From the NCBI GenBank assembly GCA_023488685.1, contig JAMDDR010000368.1, positions 1-45,632 on the forward strand: 45,632 nt of DNA. The letters run 5' to 3'. Position numbers and translations under genes: made by a program. This stretch comes from Chloroflexota bacterium (lineage in GTDB: Bacteria > Chloroflexota > Anaerolineae > J036 > Brachytrichaceae). The first letter of the stretch is position 1. Each line of letters opens with the position of its first letter. Positions 7,998 to 16,168 of the stretch are shown here, in pieces. A model generated the notes under the pieces. The model made no database searches and was not told where the DNA came from. It saw only the letters and a list, made by a program, of their open reading frames with translations.

Positions 7998-8516
7998 ATG
8001 GCTGATTCTCAACGGTCGACATTCCTTGATATCGGCATCGTGGCACGTCCGCACGGGATTGACGGGGAGCTGAAAGTACAGCTTGCCCCCGAGTACATCG
8101 AGGCTCTGGGGCGTGTAAAACGCGTCTACCTGGATGGCTCTCCCGATGCCAAACGAATCCAGAGCTTCCGGGTACATCAGAACGCAGCATTGCTCAAGCT
8201 GGAAGGTGTGGACACGCGCAACGATGCCGAGGCGTTGCGCGGGATGCGCGTGTCCATAAAGGTCAAAGAGTTGCCCCGGCTCGGTGAAGGGGAGTATTAC
8301 ACGCACGACCTCATTGGCCTGCGTGTCATCGACGAATTAGGGCAGGATCTGGGCAAATTGACCGAGGTTCTATCCACCGGCAGCAATGATGTCTACGTCA
8401 TCAAACCAGCCGTAGGGAAGGAGTTGTTGCTTCCTGCCATCGAAAGCGTCGTGCGCAAGATTGATCTTGAAGCGCAGGTGGTGAGCGTCATCGTTCCGCA
8501 AGGATTACGGGATTAA
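7998..8516 (+). CDS. rimM: 16S rRNA processing factor RimM
   Basis: RimM binds S19 and helps mature the head of the 30S subunit. The 172-residue protein has the N-terminal beta-barrel (FLDIGIVARPHGIDGELKVQ) and the central RVSIKVKELPRLGEGEYYTHDLIGL. The C-terminal PRC-barrel shows VIDELGQDLGKLTEVLSTGSNDVYVI and LLPAIESVVRKIDLE. Start ATG 7998 follows GAAAGAGGATAA, an acceptable Shine-Dalgarno. In this run trmD and rplS, which often follow rimM, are absent and dprA comes next. Confidence 0.95.
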   Translation: MADSQRSTFLDIGIVARPHGIDGELKVQLAPEYIEALGRVKRVYLDGSPDAKRIQSFRVHQNAALLKLEGVDTRNDAEALRGMRVSIKVKELPRLGEGEYYTHDLIGLRVIDELGQDLGKLTEVLSTGSNDVYVIKPAVGKELLLPAIESVVRKIDLEAQVVSVIVPQGLRD

Positions 8517-8542
8517 CTGCAATCAATCATCGGCTTAATCCA

Positions 8543-9676
8543 ATGGACCAGCCAGATCATCGGGCATACTTGTTCGCTTTCTCACGCGTCAAGGGCATCG
8601 GCCCGGTTCGGCTTCGTCTGCTGCAATCCCGCTTCGGCTCACTTGCTGCCGCGTGGAATGCTGATCCACAGGCATTGTTCACCTCAGGCCTCGATCAGAA
8701 GTCAATCGCCGCGCTGTTGGAAGCCCGTAAGAGCATACAGCCACAAGAGGATCTCCAAAGCCTCACGGAACGCGATATCCAGGTGATCACCTGGGATGAT
8801 GCAGACTATCCCAAGCTGTTGAAAGAGATAAACGACCCACCACCCGTGTTATACGTGCGTGGACACCTTACCAGCGCAGATGCCTGGGCCATCGGCCTGG
8901 TAGGCACGCGCCGGGCAACGGTGTACGGACGCGAGGTGGCAGAAACACTGGCGACCGAGTTGGCTCGCAACGGCATCACCATCGTCAGTGGCATGGCACG
9001 CGGCATTGACGCATACGCCCACCAGGCAGCACTGCAGGCCGGCGGGCGCACGATCGCCGTTCTGGGTTGCGGCGTCGATATCGTCTATCCGCCCGAACAT
9101 CGTAAACTGGCACAACAGATCGTCGAGCACGGCGCGTTGGTCAGCGACTACCCTCCTGGGACACAGCCCGACTCGCAAAACTTTCCGCCACGCAATCGCA
9201 TCATCAGCGGCATGAGCATGGGTGTGGTGGTGATTGAGGCTGATGAACGCAGCGGCGCACTGATCACCAGTGAATTTGCCGCCGAGCAAGGGCGTGAGGT
9301 GTTCGCGGTTCCTGGGAATATCTTCAACCGCTCCAGCAAAGGGACGAACCAGTTGATCCAGAAAGGCGCAAAACTGGTTACAAACGTGAACGACGTCTTG
9401 GAGGAGCTGAACCTGAGCATGGTCGCCAGCCACAAGGAAGCGCAGGAAGTCGCTCCTGAGAACGATGTCGAACGCCTGTTGATGTCACACCTGTCGCACG
9501 AACCAACGCCCACCGATGATCTGGTAAATGCGCTAAAACTTCCCACAGAGATCATCACCAGCACGCTGGCGCTCATGGAACTGAAGGGAATGGTACGACA
9601 GGCGACCGGCACGAGCTATGTGGTTGCACGCGAGGAACGCGCTCCTTATCTACAGAAACCGTATGAGGGGGATTGA
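8543..9676 (+). CDS. dprA: DNA-processing protein DprA (Smf)
   Basis: DprA binds incoming single-stranded DNA during natural transformation and loads RecA. The 377-residue product has an N-terminal helix-hairpin-helix/SAM-like part (FSRVKGIGPVRLRLLQSRFG). The Rossmann-type core follows: GLVGTRRATVYGREVA, SGMARGIDAYAHQAAL, AVLGCGVDIVYPPEH, FPPRNRIISGMSMGVVVIEA and SGALITSEFAAEQGREVFAVPG. The C-terminal winged-helix (PTPTDDLVNALKLPTEIITSTLALMELKG) is the DML1-like domain of some DprA proteins. All key motifs are intact. The stop is 3 nt before the GTG of the next gene, so the two are probably translationally coupled even though their roles differ. Confidence 0.95.
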   Translation: MDQPDHRAYLFAFSRVKGIGPVRLRLLQSRFGSLAAAWNADPQALFTSGLDQKSIAALLEARKSIQPQEDLQSLTERDIQVITWDDADYPKLLKEINDPPPVLYVRGHLTSADAWAIGLVGTRRATVYGREVAETLATELARNGITIVSGMARGIDAYAHQAALQAGGRTIAVLGCGVDIVYPPEHRKLAQQIVEHGALVSDYPPGTQPDSQNFPPRNRIISGMSMGVVVIEADERSGALITSEFAAEQGREVFAVPGNIFNRSSKGTNQLIQKGAKLVTNVNDVLEELNLSMVASHKEAQEVAPENDVERLLMSHLSHEPTPTDDLVNALKLPTEIITSTLALMELKGMVRQATGTSYVVAREERAPYLQKPYEGD

Positions 9677-9679
9677 ACC

Positions 9680-10756
9680 GTGGGTCAACTGTATGCACTC
9701 ATTCTGGCGGGGGGGAGCGGTACACGGCTTTGGCCACTGAGCCGTAAGAAGACACCCAAACAACTGCTGTCTCTGCTGGGCAACCGCACCATGTTCCGCA
9801 TCACCGTGGAACGGCTGATGCCGCTCATCTCCATGGATCGCGTGTACGTCGTTACGAACGCGGAAATGGCGCGTATGTTACAGGAACAAGAGCCGATTGT
9901 CCCCGCCGAGAATTACGTAACAGAACCAGGTCCTAAAGACAGTGGTCCGGCTGCAGCGTTGGGTCTGGCGCACATCCACCATCGCGACCCCAATGCCACA
10001 GTCGCCATATTGTCGGCTGACCATTACATTGGCCGGATTGGTGAATTCCAACGTGCCTTGCAAGCCGCCGCTGAAGTCGCAGAGGAAGGCTACATCGTCA
10101 CACTGGGCATCACACCGGCGAACCCAAACACAGGCTTTGGTTACATCGAGCGTGGCGAACCGGTGGGTACATACGCTGGCCTGGCAGCGTTTAGAACCGC
10201 ACGCTTCACCGAGAAGCCGACACTTGAGGTGGCAGAACAGTGGATTGCGGACGGAAAACATTCCTGGAATAGCGGCATGTTCGTGCTGACCTGTGCGACG
10301 ATGTGGCATGAATTCGGCCGCCAGCAACCTGAGTTTGCAGAGACACTGCGAGCGAGCGAACGGGCAATCGATACGCCGCAATACGGTCCTGCATTGGCCC
10401 ATGCCTGGGAGGTTGCGCCCAGGAAGTCCATCGACTTTGCCATCATGGAAGGCGCGGAGCATATGGCCATCATCCCGGTTGACATCGAATGGAGCGATAT
10501 CGGCACCTGGGCATCTCTGCTCGACGTCTTATCTGGGGATGAAAGTGGGAACGTCGTCATTGGCGACCACGTTGGCGTGGATACCGAGCATTCGCTCGTG
10601 CGAGGTGGCAACCGCTTGATCGCCACCATCGGGCTGAAAAACCTGGTCATTGTCGACACCCCGGACGTGCTGCTCATCTGCCCGATGGAGCGTGTACAGG
10701 AAGTCAAGACGATGGTCGAACAATTGCGCGCCAGGCGGCGTGACGACGTACTATGA
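9680..10756 (+). CDS. manC: Mannose-1-phosphate guanylyltransferase
   Basis: Makes GDP-mannose from mannose-1-phosphate and GTP, a precursor of cell-surface polysaccharides. The 358-residue protein starts at GTG 9680. The nucleotidyltransferase signature is LILAGGSGTRLWPLSRKKTPKQLL (about 7-30). Further motifs are ILSADHYI, the T(L)GITPxxPxTGFGYIERG region, FTEKPTLE, WNSGMFV and DIEWSDIGTW. There is no C-terminal isomerase domain, so it is the short single-function type. It opens an exopolysaccharide cluster with the two Wzz-like genes and the tyrosine-kinase-like gene that follow. Confidence 0.92.
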   Translation: MGQLYALILAGGSGTRLWPLSRKKTPKQLLSLLGNRTMFRITVERLMPLISMDRVYVVTNAEMARMLQEQEPIVPAENYVTEPGPKDSGPAAALGLAHIHHRDPNATVAILSADHYIGRIGEFQRALQAAAEVAEEGYIVTLGITPANPNTGFGYIERGEPVGTYAGLAAFRTARFTEKPTLEVAEQWIADGKHSWNSGMFVLTCATMWHEFGRQQPEFAETLRASERAIDTPQYGPALAHAWEVAPRKSIDFAIMEGAEHMAIIPVDIEWSDIGTWASLLDVLSGDESGNVVIGDHVGVDTEHSLVRGGNRLIATIGLKNLVIVDTPDVLLICPMERVQEVKTMVEQLRARRRDDVL

Positions 10757-10768
10757 TCGGAAAATCCC

Positions 10769-11446
10769 ATGTTGGCTGATTACGCTCGCATGATCTTGCG
10801 CCGCTGGTGGCTGGCGCTATTGCCAGTCGTCGTGGTCGTTGCCGTTACCGCCGTCACGTACCGCCCGCCGGGTGTGACCTACCAAACCACTCTGCGTTTT
10901 GCCGCGGGACTTCCCCCGGAGCACACCAACGGCGTATACAACTATGATCGCCAATATGTCTGGTTGGCTTCGGAGTACATTGCCAACGGGTTGTCTGACA
11001 TCGTGCGGACCGGCTTATTCGCACAGCATGTAGCCGAGCGTGTGAACGCCCTGGGACAAAACGTTACGCCTGCACAGATCCAGGCAGCCCTCAACGCCGA
11101 TCAGACCCAGAGCATCGTGGTCGTGTACCTGACCTGGCCGGACGAGGTCCAGAACACACTCATCGGCAATGCCATCATCGCGGAACTGACCGAGCGTGGC
11201 ACCAGCTATTGGCCACAACTCGTGGACACGACTGCTGCCCCAGTCGTCTCACTTGACCAGCCAGCTCCGGCTGCAATCGCCGCGTCACTGCGTGACCGCC
11301 TTGATCTCCCCATCCGGCTGGTGCTTGCCCTCGTCGCTGGCCTGGCGCTTATACTGCTCGCACATACACTGGATCCGGTGATCCGCGAGCCGCGCGAACT
11401 TGAGCGGATGGGCTTCTCCATCATCGGTGAAATCCCTCGAACATAA
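10769..11446 (+). CDS. Wzz/chain-length-determinant-like membrane protein
   Basis: A 225-residue protein with a membrane segment near each end: WWLALLPVVVVVAVTAVTY at about 12-30 and LVLALVAGLALILLAHTL at about 185-202. The loop between them is predicted extracytoplasmic. The layout, with MLADYARMILRRWW at the start and a short cytoplasmic tail ending EIPRT, matches polysaccharide copolymerases that set capsule or O-antigen chain length. The periplasmic loop is short (about 150 residues). A second copy follows 114 nt downstream, so the two may form a hetero-complex. The family is recognised; the precise partner is inferred. Confidence 0.75.
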   Translation: MLADYARMILRRWWLALLPVVVVVAVTAVTYRPPGVTYQTTLRFAAGLPPEHTNGVYNYDRQYVWLASEYIANGLSDIVRTGLFAQHVAERVNALGQNVTPAQIQAALNADQTQSIVVVYLTWPDEVQNTLIGNAIIAELTERGTSYWPQLVDTTAAPVVSLDQPAPAAIAASLRDRLDLPIRLVLALVAGLALILLAHTLDPVIREPRELERMGFSIIGEIPRT

Positions 11447-11560
11447 GCCCACTCCCCGTGACGGGTGAAATAGACGATGCTTGTTTCGGCGACAGAACAG
11501 AGCCGCAACATCCGATACAATGTACGTGACCGACCTTAAACACGAACGTTTATATTCACG

Positions 11561-12211
11561 ATGGAACTGCAAGATTATCTTCAAATCGCGCGCCGGCGCG
11601 CCTGGATTGTGATCCTCGTCGCCGTCGTAGCGGCGGCGAGCGCCTATATCGTCAGCAAGTTGCAGACGCCGGTCTACAAATCGACCATGGAGCTTTTCAT
11701 ACAGCCGGCGCGCACTGACTTTGGCCTGACCCAATCAGCTCAGCAATTACTAAGCTCGTACATCGGCATCATCATCAACAAACGCAATGCAGACGAATTA
11801 CGGCAGGAACTTGGGTTGGACTATTCCCCCGATCGCATATACGAAAATACAAAAGTGGCGAGCGACGCGGCGCGTTTCGCAGTTCAGATCGAGGTGCGCG
11901 ACTACGACGGTGATACCGCAAATCGCATCGCCAAACAGTGGGCATTGTTGTTTGTCAATTGGCGGGATACTGAAAACGCCAAACAGCGCCGTGAAGATCG
12001 GGTGGATGCCATACTGGGCGATGAACCGGTCTACCACCAGGACTACCCACGCACGAGCGTCAATACAATTGCAGGTGGCATTCTCGGAGCAGTCGTCGGG
12101 CTGTTGATCGTGGCGGCGCTGGAATGGTCTCAAGCCGGTCTCTTGCGTAAGCCGTCCGATGTCGAACGCAAACTCTCCATGCCGATCATCGGAGCCATCC
12201 CTAGTGAATGA
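11561..12211 (+). CDS. Wzz/chain-length-determinant domain protein
   Basis: A 216-residue polysaccharide copolymerase-like protein. It starts MELQDYLQIARRRAWIVILVAVVAAASAYIVS, the classic Wzz N-terminus with its first membrane segment. A coiled extracytoplasmic part follows (LSSYIGIIINKRNADELRQELGLD). The second membrane segment (NTIAGGILGAVVGLLIVAALEW) and a cytoplasmic tail (KPSDVERKLSMPIIGAIPSE) complete it. That tail matches the part of Wzc/CapA proteins that contacts the BY-kinase domain, and the kinase-like gene lies immediately downstream. It is therefore probably the adaptor of that protein, with kinase and adaptor as separate polypeptides as in Firmicutes. Confidence 0.85.
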   Translation: MELQDYLQIARRRAWIVILVAVVAAASAYIVSKLQTPVYKSTMELFIQPARTDFGLTQSAQQLLSSYIGIIINKRNADELRQELGLDYSPDRIYENTKVASDAARFAVQIEVRDYDGDTANRIAKQWALLFVNWRDTENAKQRREDRVDAILGDEPVYHQDYPRTSVNTIAGGILGAVVGLLIVAALEWSQAGLLRKPSDVERKLSMPIIGAIPSE

Positions 12212-12219
12212 GAAACGAG

Positions 12220-12236
12220 CCGGCGCGGTGCGCCGG
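12220..12236 (+). other. GC-rich hairpin after the second Wzz gene
   Basis: Perfect 7-bp arms CCGGCGC (12220-12226) and GCGCCGG (12230-12236) around GGT. The bases after it are TGTCAAAAACG, with no T run, so it is a weak terminator at best and may instead be an mRNA stability element. Confidence 0.4.
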
Positions 12237-12270
12237 TGTCAAAAACGTTTAAGTCTTCACACTTAACAAA

Positions 12271-12310
12271 CACTCATAAGCACTCACAAGCACTCACAAG
12301 CACTCACCAA
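12271..12310 (+). repeat. Four tandem copies of a 10-bp unit
   Basis: Four end-to-end copies of CACTCACAAG. Copy 1 has T for C at position 7, copies 2 and 3 are exact, and copy 4 differs at positions 8 and 10. The block ends 11 nt before the start of the kinase-like gene. There are no spacers, so it is not a CRISPR array. Confidence 0.85.
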
Positions 12311-12321
12311 CCCATATAGAC

Positions 12322-12990
12322 ATGAACTTAGTGACACTCACTAGCCCGCAGTCTGCTGCCGCCGAGGCATATCGCACGCTGCGAACGAACCTCTACTTTG
12401 CCACCCTGGAAGCGCCGGTGAAAACACTCGTGATTACATCACCATCAGCGCTTGAGGATAAAACCACTGCGCTCGCCAACCTGGCCGTTGTGCTGGCGCA
12501 GGTGGAGAAGAAGGTGATCGCTGTTGATGCTGACCTGCGCCGCCCAGTGTTGCATGAACGCTTCGACCTGGGCAATGAACGCGGCCTGGCCGACCTACTG
12601 GCCGCAGAGGCAAGCACATCGAGTGCCGCACTCAAACAACCACCGCTGTGCCAGACCAGCGTTCCCGGTCTCTCAGTTTTAACAGGGGGAAAGGCGCTCT
12701 CCAATCCACTGGATCTGCTTAATTCGCGCAGGATGAGTAGTATCATTAGCGCGTTGAGCGCCATGGCCGATATCGTGCTATTTGATGCACCTCCTGTGAC
12801 GGAAGTCAGCGATGCAGCCATTCTCGCTTCACAGATGGATGGTGTGCTACTCACCATTCAGATCGGCAAAACGTATCGCGAACAAGCCCAGCAAGCCAAA
12901 GATTTGCTCAACAGCGCCCACGCGCATCTGCTTGGGGCCGTGATGCTGAACGCACCGCACGGCCGCAGCATTATTAGGTTTAACCGTTAA
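12322..12990 (+). CDS. BY-kinase/CpsD-like ATPase with atypical P-loop
   Basis: 222 residues, similar to the cytoplasmic tyrosine-kinase (CpsD/CapB/Wzc C-terminal) family that regulates capsule polymerisation. It begins in the usual way (SAAAEAYRTLRTNLYF). It keeps the Walker A-prime motif (VIAVDADLRRPVLHERF, about 70-86), LADLLA, LTGGKALSNPLDLL and the Walker B motif (IVLFDAPPV). The Walker A region, normally PGEGKST, reads ALEDKTT: the lysine and hydroxyl residues remain but both glycines are gone. The C-terminal tyrosine cluster phosphorylated in most BY-kinases is also absent (it ends SIIRFNR). It may be a weak or inactive kinase, or a MinD-like regulator. It lies downstream of two Wzz-like genes, which supports a role in polysaccharide assembly. 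Confidence 0.78.
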   Translation: MNLVTLTSPQSAAAEAYRTLRTNLYFATLEAPVKTLVITSPSALEDKTTALANLAVVLAQVEKKVIAVDADLRRPVLHERFDLGNERGLADLLAAEASTSSAALKQPPLCQTSVPGLSVLTGGKALSNPLDLLNSRRMSSIISALSAMADIVLFDAPPVTEVSDAAILASQMDGVLLTIQIGKTYREQAQQAKDLLNSAHAHLLGAVMLNAPHGRSIIRFNR

Positions 12991-13050
12991 CAGGATGGGG
13001 GACTTGAGTATAATCGTCTGGTTGACATCTTCTTAAAGGTTCTCGATCTT

Positions 13051-14622
13051 GTGATCCATAGGCAAACACAAACACCCGATTATTGGTCCGCACTTCATCT
13101 GGCGTCTGATGACACGGACTTTCTTTCGAACCACTTGCTTGAAGCTGGTGAACCCAAGCCTTCTAGCGAACTGGCGCTTGCGCTTATACGACATCGCGTA
13201 GACAAAGAGACAGCCATGTTACGCCGTAACCTGGAACACCATACCATCTACCAGCCAAAGAAGCAATACACCATCGGTGAGGAACTCATCTTCCCGGCAC
13301 TACAACTGGCCCCAGGGCGTGTCGTCGAACAACGTCCCGGCCACAACCCGGAGAAAGCGCCGTTCGATGTCATCATGGTCGAGATGGCGGACGGGAAGCG
13401 GAGTGAGTATGCCGCCAACTATAAATGGCCGCACCGGCTGAACGATGACAATGTGCTCGCCACGCTGAGCGAAGAAGGCGAACAAGCTACACCTGAACAA
13501 TTGTATGAAAGCTATGGCGCACGCGTGGCTGAAGTGATTGATGCCACGCTGGTCAAGCATAGCGACTTCCTCCGCATCGCAAATGAATGGTTCCTGCGCG
13601 CGCTGATGGCGGAGGTGAACATCGGCCATCTCAATCTGGCTGAAGCAGTGTTGGATATGACCGGTGGTGGCCCGCTGACAACTGGTGTCATCCTTCAGGA
13701 GCTTGGCTTGCCTCCCGAAATTGCCGGCAGTGTTCAGGAGATTTCACTGAATAACGCCCTGGCGCGAGATGACCGTTTCGACAACGTCAGCCTGGACGAT
13801 GGCACATCGGCATGGTTCTTGCGTCGCCTGGAACCGCCCGAAGTCCGTACCATCCCAGCTTCGTTGCACCCGACGAGATTCCAGGGAGACAAGAACATCA
13901 GTGCTGAGCTGCGCGCCCTGGCAGAGGAGCTCGATGACGAGTTGGCGCGTGGTCCGGACGCACCGATTGAACCACAGCCGAGTGTGGAGTTGGTGCTCAC
14001 ATTCCCACACCGCCGTGCTGGCACCCTTGGCTGGTCGTCTCGCGTGGCGGCCGTGTTGCCCAGTACGAACAAACCACGCCTGCCAATAAACTTCCAGGAT
14101 CGCGTGACTGGTAAACAGTTGGTCGTATGGTTGGTGAGGGATGGGCTTTACATCTATGGCCTTGGCGAATGGTACAGGCAAAATGACTTACCGGCGGGTG
14201 CGTACCTTGAGTTATCGCGTAGTGCCGAAGGTAACGTCGTCCTGATCGACTACAAACGACGGCGCCCCAAGCGTGAGTGGGTGCGCGTTGCTGCCAGCCG
14301 TGAAGGTCATTTGCGGCTGGAGACAGCACAACGCGCCGTGGCATGTGAGTTTGACGAACTGATGTCGGTTTTTGTCGATAGCCCAACTGCGCTGGACAAT
14401 CTGCGCAGCGATCATCCGCGCGACGTGATGCAGGCCGTACGCGAGGCCTTCCCCGAAATAGCCAAGCTCAGCCCACAAGGCAATGTACACGCACGCACAC
14501 TCTATGCAGTGGTGAACGTCATCACGCGCGCAACGCCACTCGATGTGTTTGCCGCATTGCACACCAACGGCGCCTATGTGCCTGTCGGTGATAATTACTG
14601 GCATCTCAGTGAATCGCGCTGA
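13051..14622 (+). CDS. Large conserved-looking protein of unknown function
   Basis: 523 residues from GTG 13051. I do not recognise a named family. There is no signal peptide or membrane segment, so it should be cytoplasmic. The N-terminal 120 residues are acidic with a beta-rich patch (IGEELIFPALQLAPGRVVEQR ... VIMVEMADGKRSEYAANYKW). The middle is helical and resembles a HEAT-like or winged-helix region (HLNLAEAVLDMTGGGPLTTGVILQELGL). The C-terminal 200 residues carry basic beta stretches (YKRRRPKREWVRVAAS). A TATAAT at 13009-13014 and a TTGACA at 13021-13026 lie upstream but are not in the right relation to form one promoter. Its neighbours do not point to a function. Confidence 0.75.
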   Translation: MIHRQTQTPDYWSALHLASDDTDFLSNHLLEAGEPKPSSELALALIRHRVDKETAMLRRNLEHHTIYQPKKQYTIGEELIFPALQLAPGRVVEQRPGHNPEKAPFDVIMVEMADGKRSEYAANYKWPHRLNDDNVLATLSEEGEQATPEQLYESYGARVAEVIDATLVKHSDFLRIANEWFLRALMAEVNIGHLNLAEAVLDMTGGGPLTTGVILQELGLPPEIAGSVQEISLNNALARDDRFDNVSLDDGTSAWFLRRLEPPEVRTIPASLHPTRFQGDKNISAELRALAEELDDELARGPDAPIEPQPSVELVLTFPHRRAGTLGWSSRVAAVLPSTNKPRLPINFQDRVTGKQLVVWLVRDGLYIYGLGEWYRQNDLPAGAYLELSRSAEGNVVLIDYKRRRPKREWVRVAASREGHLRLETAQRAVACEFDELMSVFVDSPTALDNLRSDHPRDVMQAVREAFPEIAKLSPQGNVHARTLYAVVNVITRATPLDVFAALHTNGAYVPVGDNYWHLSESR

Positions 14623-14733
14623 ATATGGCACTCTCGTTCGTTCAGCGCTTAGATGCCTCTCATGGTCATCTCAGAGAATTAGGCTTCCATAAGTTGGGGG
14701 TTGAGATGGGTCGGAGAACGATAAGGGGTTGGT

Positions 14734-15189
14734 ATGAGAGTTGGTATGAGAAATGAAAGCCACTCAGTCGAGACAATCCTCAAGCGTCTCAACGATATAT
14801 GCAGGGACAGCGAGCATACTTATCGTACCGCGGTGGAGAGTACCAGTAATCCCAGCCTGGTGACATGGTTTAAGAGCATTGCCCAACAGCGCGGGGATTT
14901 CGCTGACGACTTATCGGCAGCGCTGGAGCAGTTCGGCACTGATACCGATAGCACCGGCACCGTGGCAGCACCATTGAATCGAGAGAAGATGAAGTTGGCA
15001 CAATCCGGCGGATCGGATGATGCCATTGTCGCGGAGATCATCCAAACTGAGGCTGCGACCTTGTCCGCATATGAAAATGCGCTTAATGGGGACCTGCCAC
15101 CACAAGTACAACAGCTCGTGAAACAGCAGCACTACGAAATCAAAGAGGCGTATGATCACATCAGCAACACGGATATGATCATGAGGTAG
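14734..15189 (+). CDS. DUF2383/PA2169-type four-helix-bundle (ferritin-like) protein
   Basis: A 151-residue helical protein. It has the PA2169/DUF2383 pattern: ILKRLNDICRDSEHTYRTAVE at the start, LVTWFKSIAQQRGDFADDL in helix 2, IVAEIIQTEAATLSAYENAL in helix 3, and QQHYEIKEAYDHISN in the last helix. The repeated E...Y/H positions resemble a di-metal or ferritin-like bundle, but metal binding is unproven. A second start (ATG four codons later, MRNESHS) is possible. It is followed 29 nt later by the YihY gene, and both may be stress-related membrane-associated functions (inference). Confidence 0.8.
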   Translation: MRVGMRNESHSVETILKRLNDICRDSEHTYRTAVESTSNPSLVTWFKSIAQQRGDFADDLSAALEQFGTDTDSTGTVAAPLNREKMKLAQSGGSDDAIVAEIIQTEAATLSAYENALNGDLPPQVQQLVKQQHYEIKEAYDHISNTDMIMR

Positions 15190-15218
15190 CAGGCTGGCTG
15201 TCCACACCTGCAGAAAAT

Positions 15219-16136
15219 GTGAAATCGATCTGGGAGCTTCTACGCGACACCTTTAACCAATGGCAACAGGACAACGCCCCGCGATTTGCTGCGGCGTTGA
15301 CTTATTACGCCATCTTCTCCATGGCGCCCATTCTGATCATTGTGCTCGCCGTTGCGGGTCTCGTACTGGGACCAGAAGCCGCCCAAGGAGAGCTATACCT
15401 GCAGGCACAACAACTGATCGGCGACAGTGGAGCGAAAGTGATACAGGATCTGGTCGAAAATGCGGCCAGGCCTGGTGCCGGTGCTATCGCAACAGGGATC
15501 GGTGTCGTGACGATTATCATCGGCGCTTCCGGTTTATTTACCGAGCTACAGGCCGCGCTCAACGCTATTTGGGGCATCCACACGCAACCGCCACAAGGCC
15601 TGCTCGGGGGCGCCCTGCAACTGCTGAGGGGCCGGCTGTTGGCATTCGCGCTGGTGCTCGGTGCCGGCCTGCTGCTTTTAGCGGCTTTCGTGATAAGCAC
15701 TGCGTTGTCAAGCTTCAGCGCGTTCTTCAAAGGCGTGTGGTCTGAGGCAGACATTTACATCGCTCAAGCGCTAACATTTGTGGTGACGTTCCTGGTGACG
15801 ACGCTGGTATTCGCGGTGATCTACAAAGCGCTACCCGATGCTTTCATCTCGTGGGGGGATGTTTGGATTGGGGCCGCCGTCACCTCGCTGCTATTCAATA
15901 TTGGCAGACTGCTGATCAGCCTGTACTTGGGGATAAACAGTGTAGGGTCAGCTTATGGAGCAGCAGGATCGCTCATTGCTCTCCTGGTGTGGGTCAATTT
16001 CTCGGCCCAGTTATTCCTTTTCGGCGCTGAGTTCACGCAGATGTATGCAAATCGTTATGGCTCTCGAATCGAATCCACACGGTACAATCGGCTTCCCAGT
16101 ACGCTACCCCACCCAACACCCAACGACAACACATAA
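15219..16136 (+). CDS. YihY/virulence-factor BrkB family membrane protein
   Basis: A 305-residue inner-membrane protein from GTG 15219 with about six membrane segments. The signature N-terminus WQQDNAPRFAAALTYYAIFSMAPILIIVLAV is present. The GASGLFTELQAALNAIWGI motif (about 103-122) and the closing SLIALLVWVNFSAQLFLFGAEFTQMYANR (about 251-279) are also there. The family was once called RNase BN, which is now considered a misassignment; the molecular activity is unknown, and export or permeability roles have been proposed. Convergent with the 2H phosphoesterase gene, with 32 nt between stops. Confidence 0.9.
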   Translation: MKSIWELLRDTFNQWQQDNAPRFAAALTYYAIFSMAPILIIVLAVAGLVLGPEAAQGELYLQAQQLIGDSGAKVIQDLVENAARPGAGAIATGIGVVTIIIGASGLFTELQAALNAIWGIHTQPPQGLLGGALQLLRGRLLAFALVLGAGLLLLAAFVISTALSSFSAFFKGVWSEADIYIAQALTFVVTFLVTTLVFAVIYKALPDAFISWGDVWIGAAVTSLLFNIGRLLISLYLGINSVGSAYGAAGSLIALLVWVNFSAQLFLFGAEFTQMYANRYGSRIESTRYNRLPSTLPHPTPNDNT

Positions 16137-16168
16137 TATCGCCACCCCCATGGCTGGCATGTAACCGA

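Noticed and set aside
12271..12310. Possible CRISPR array
   Set aside because: Units are 10 bp, contiguous and without spacers.
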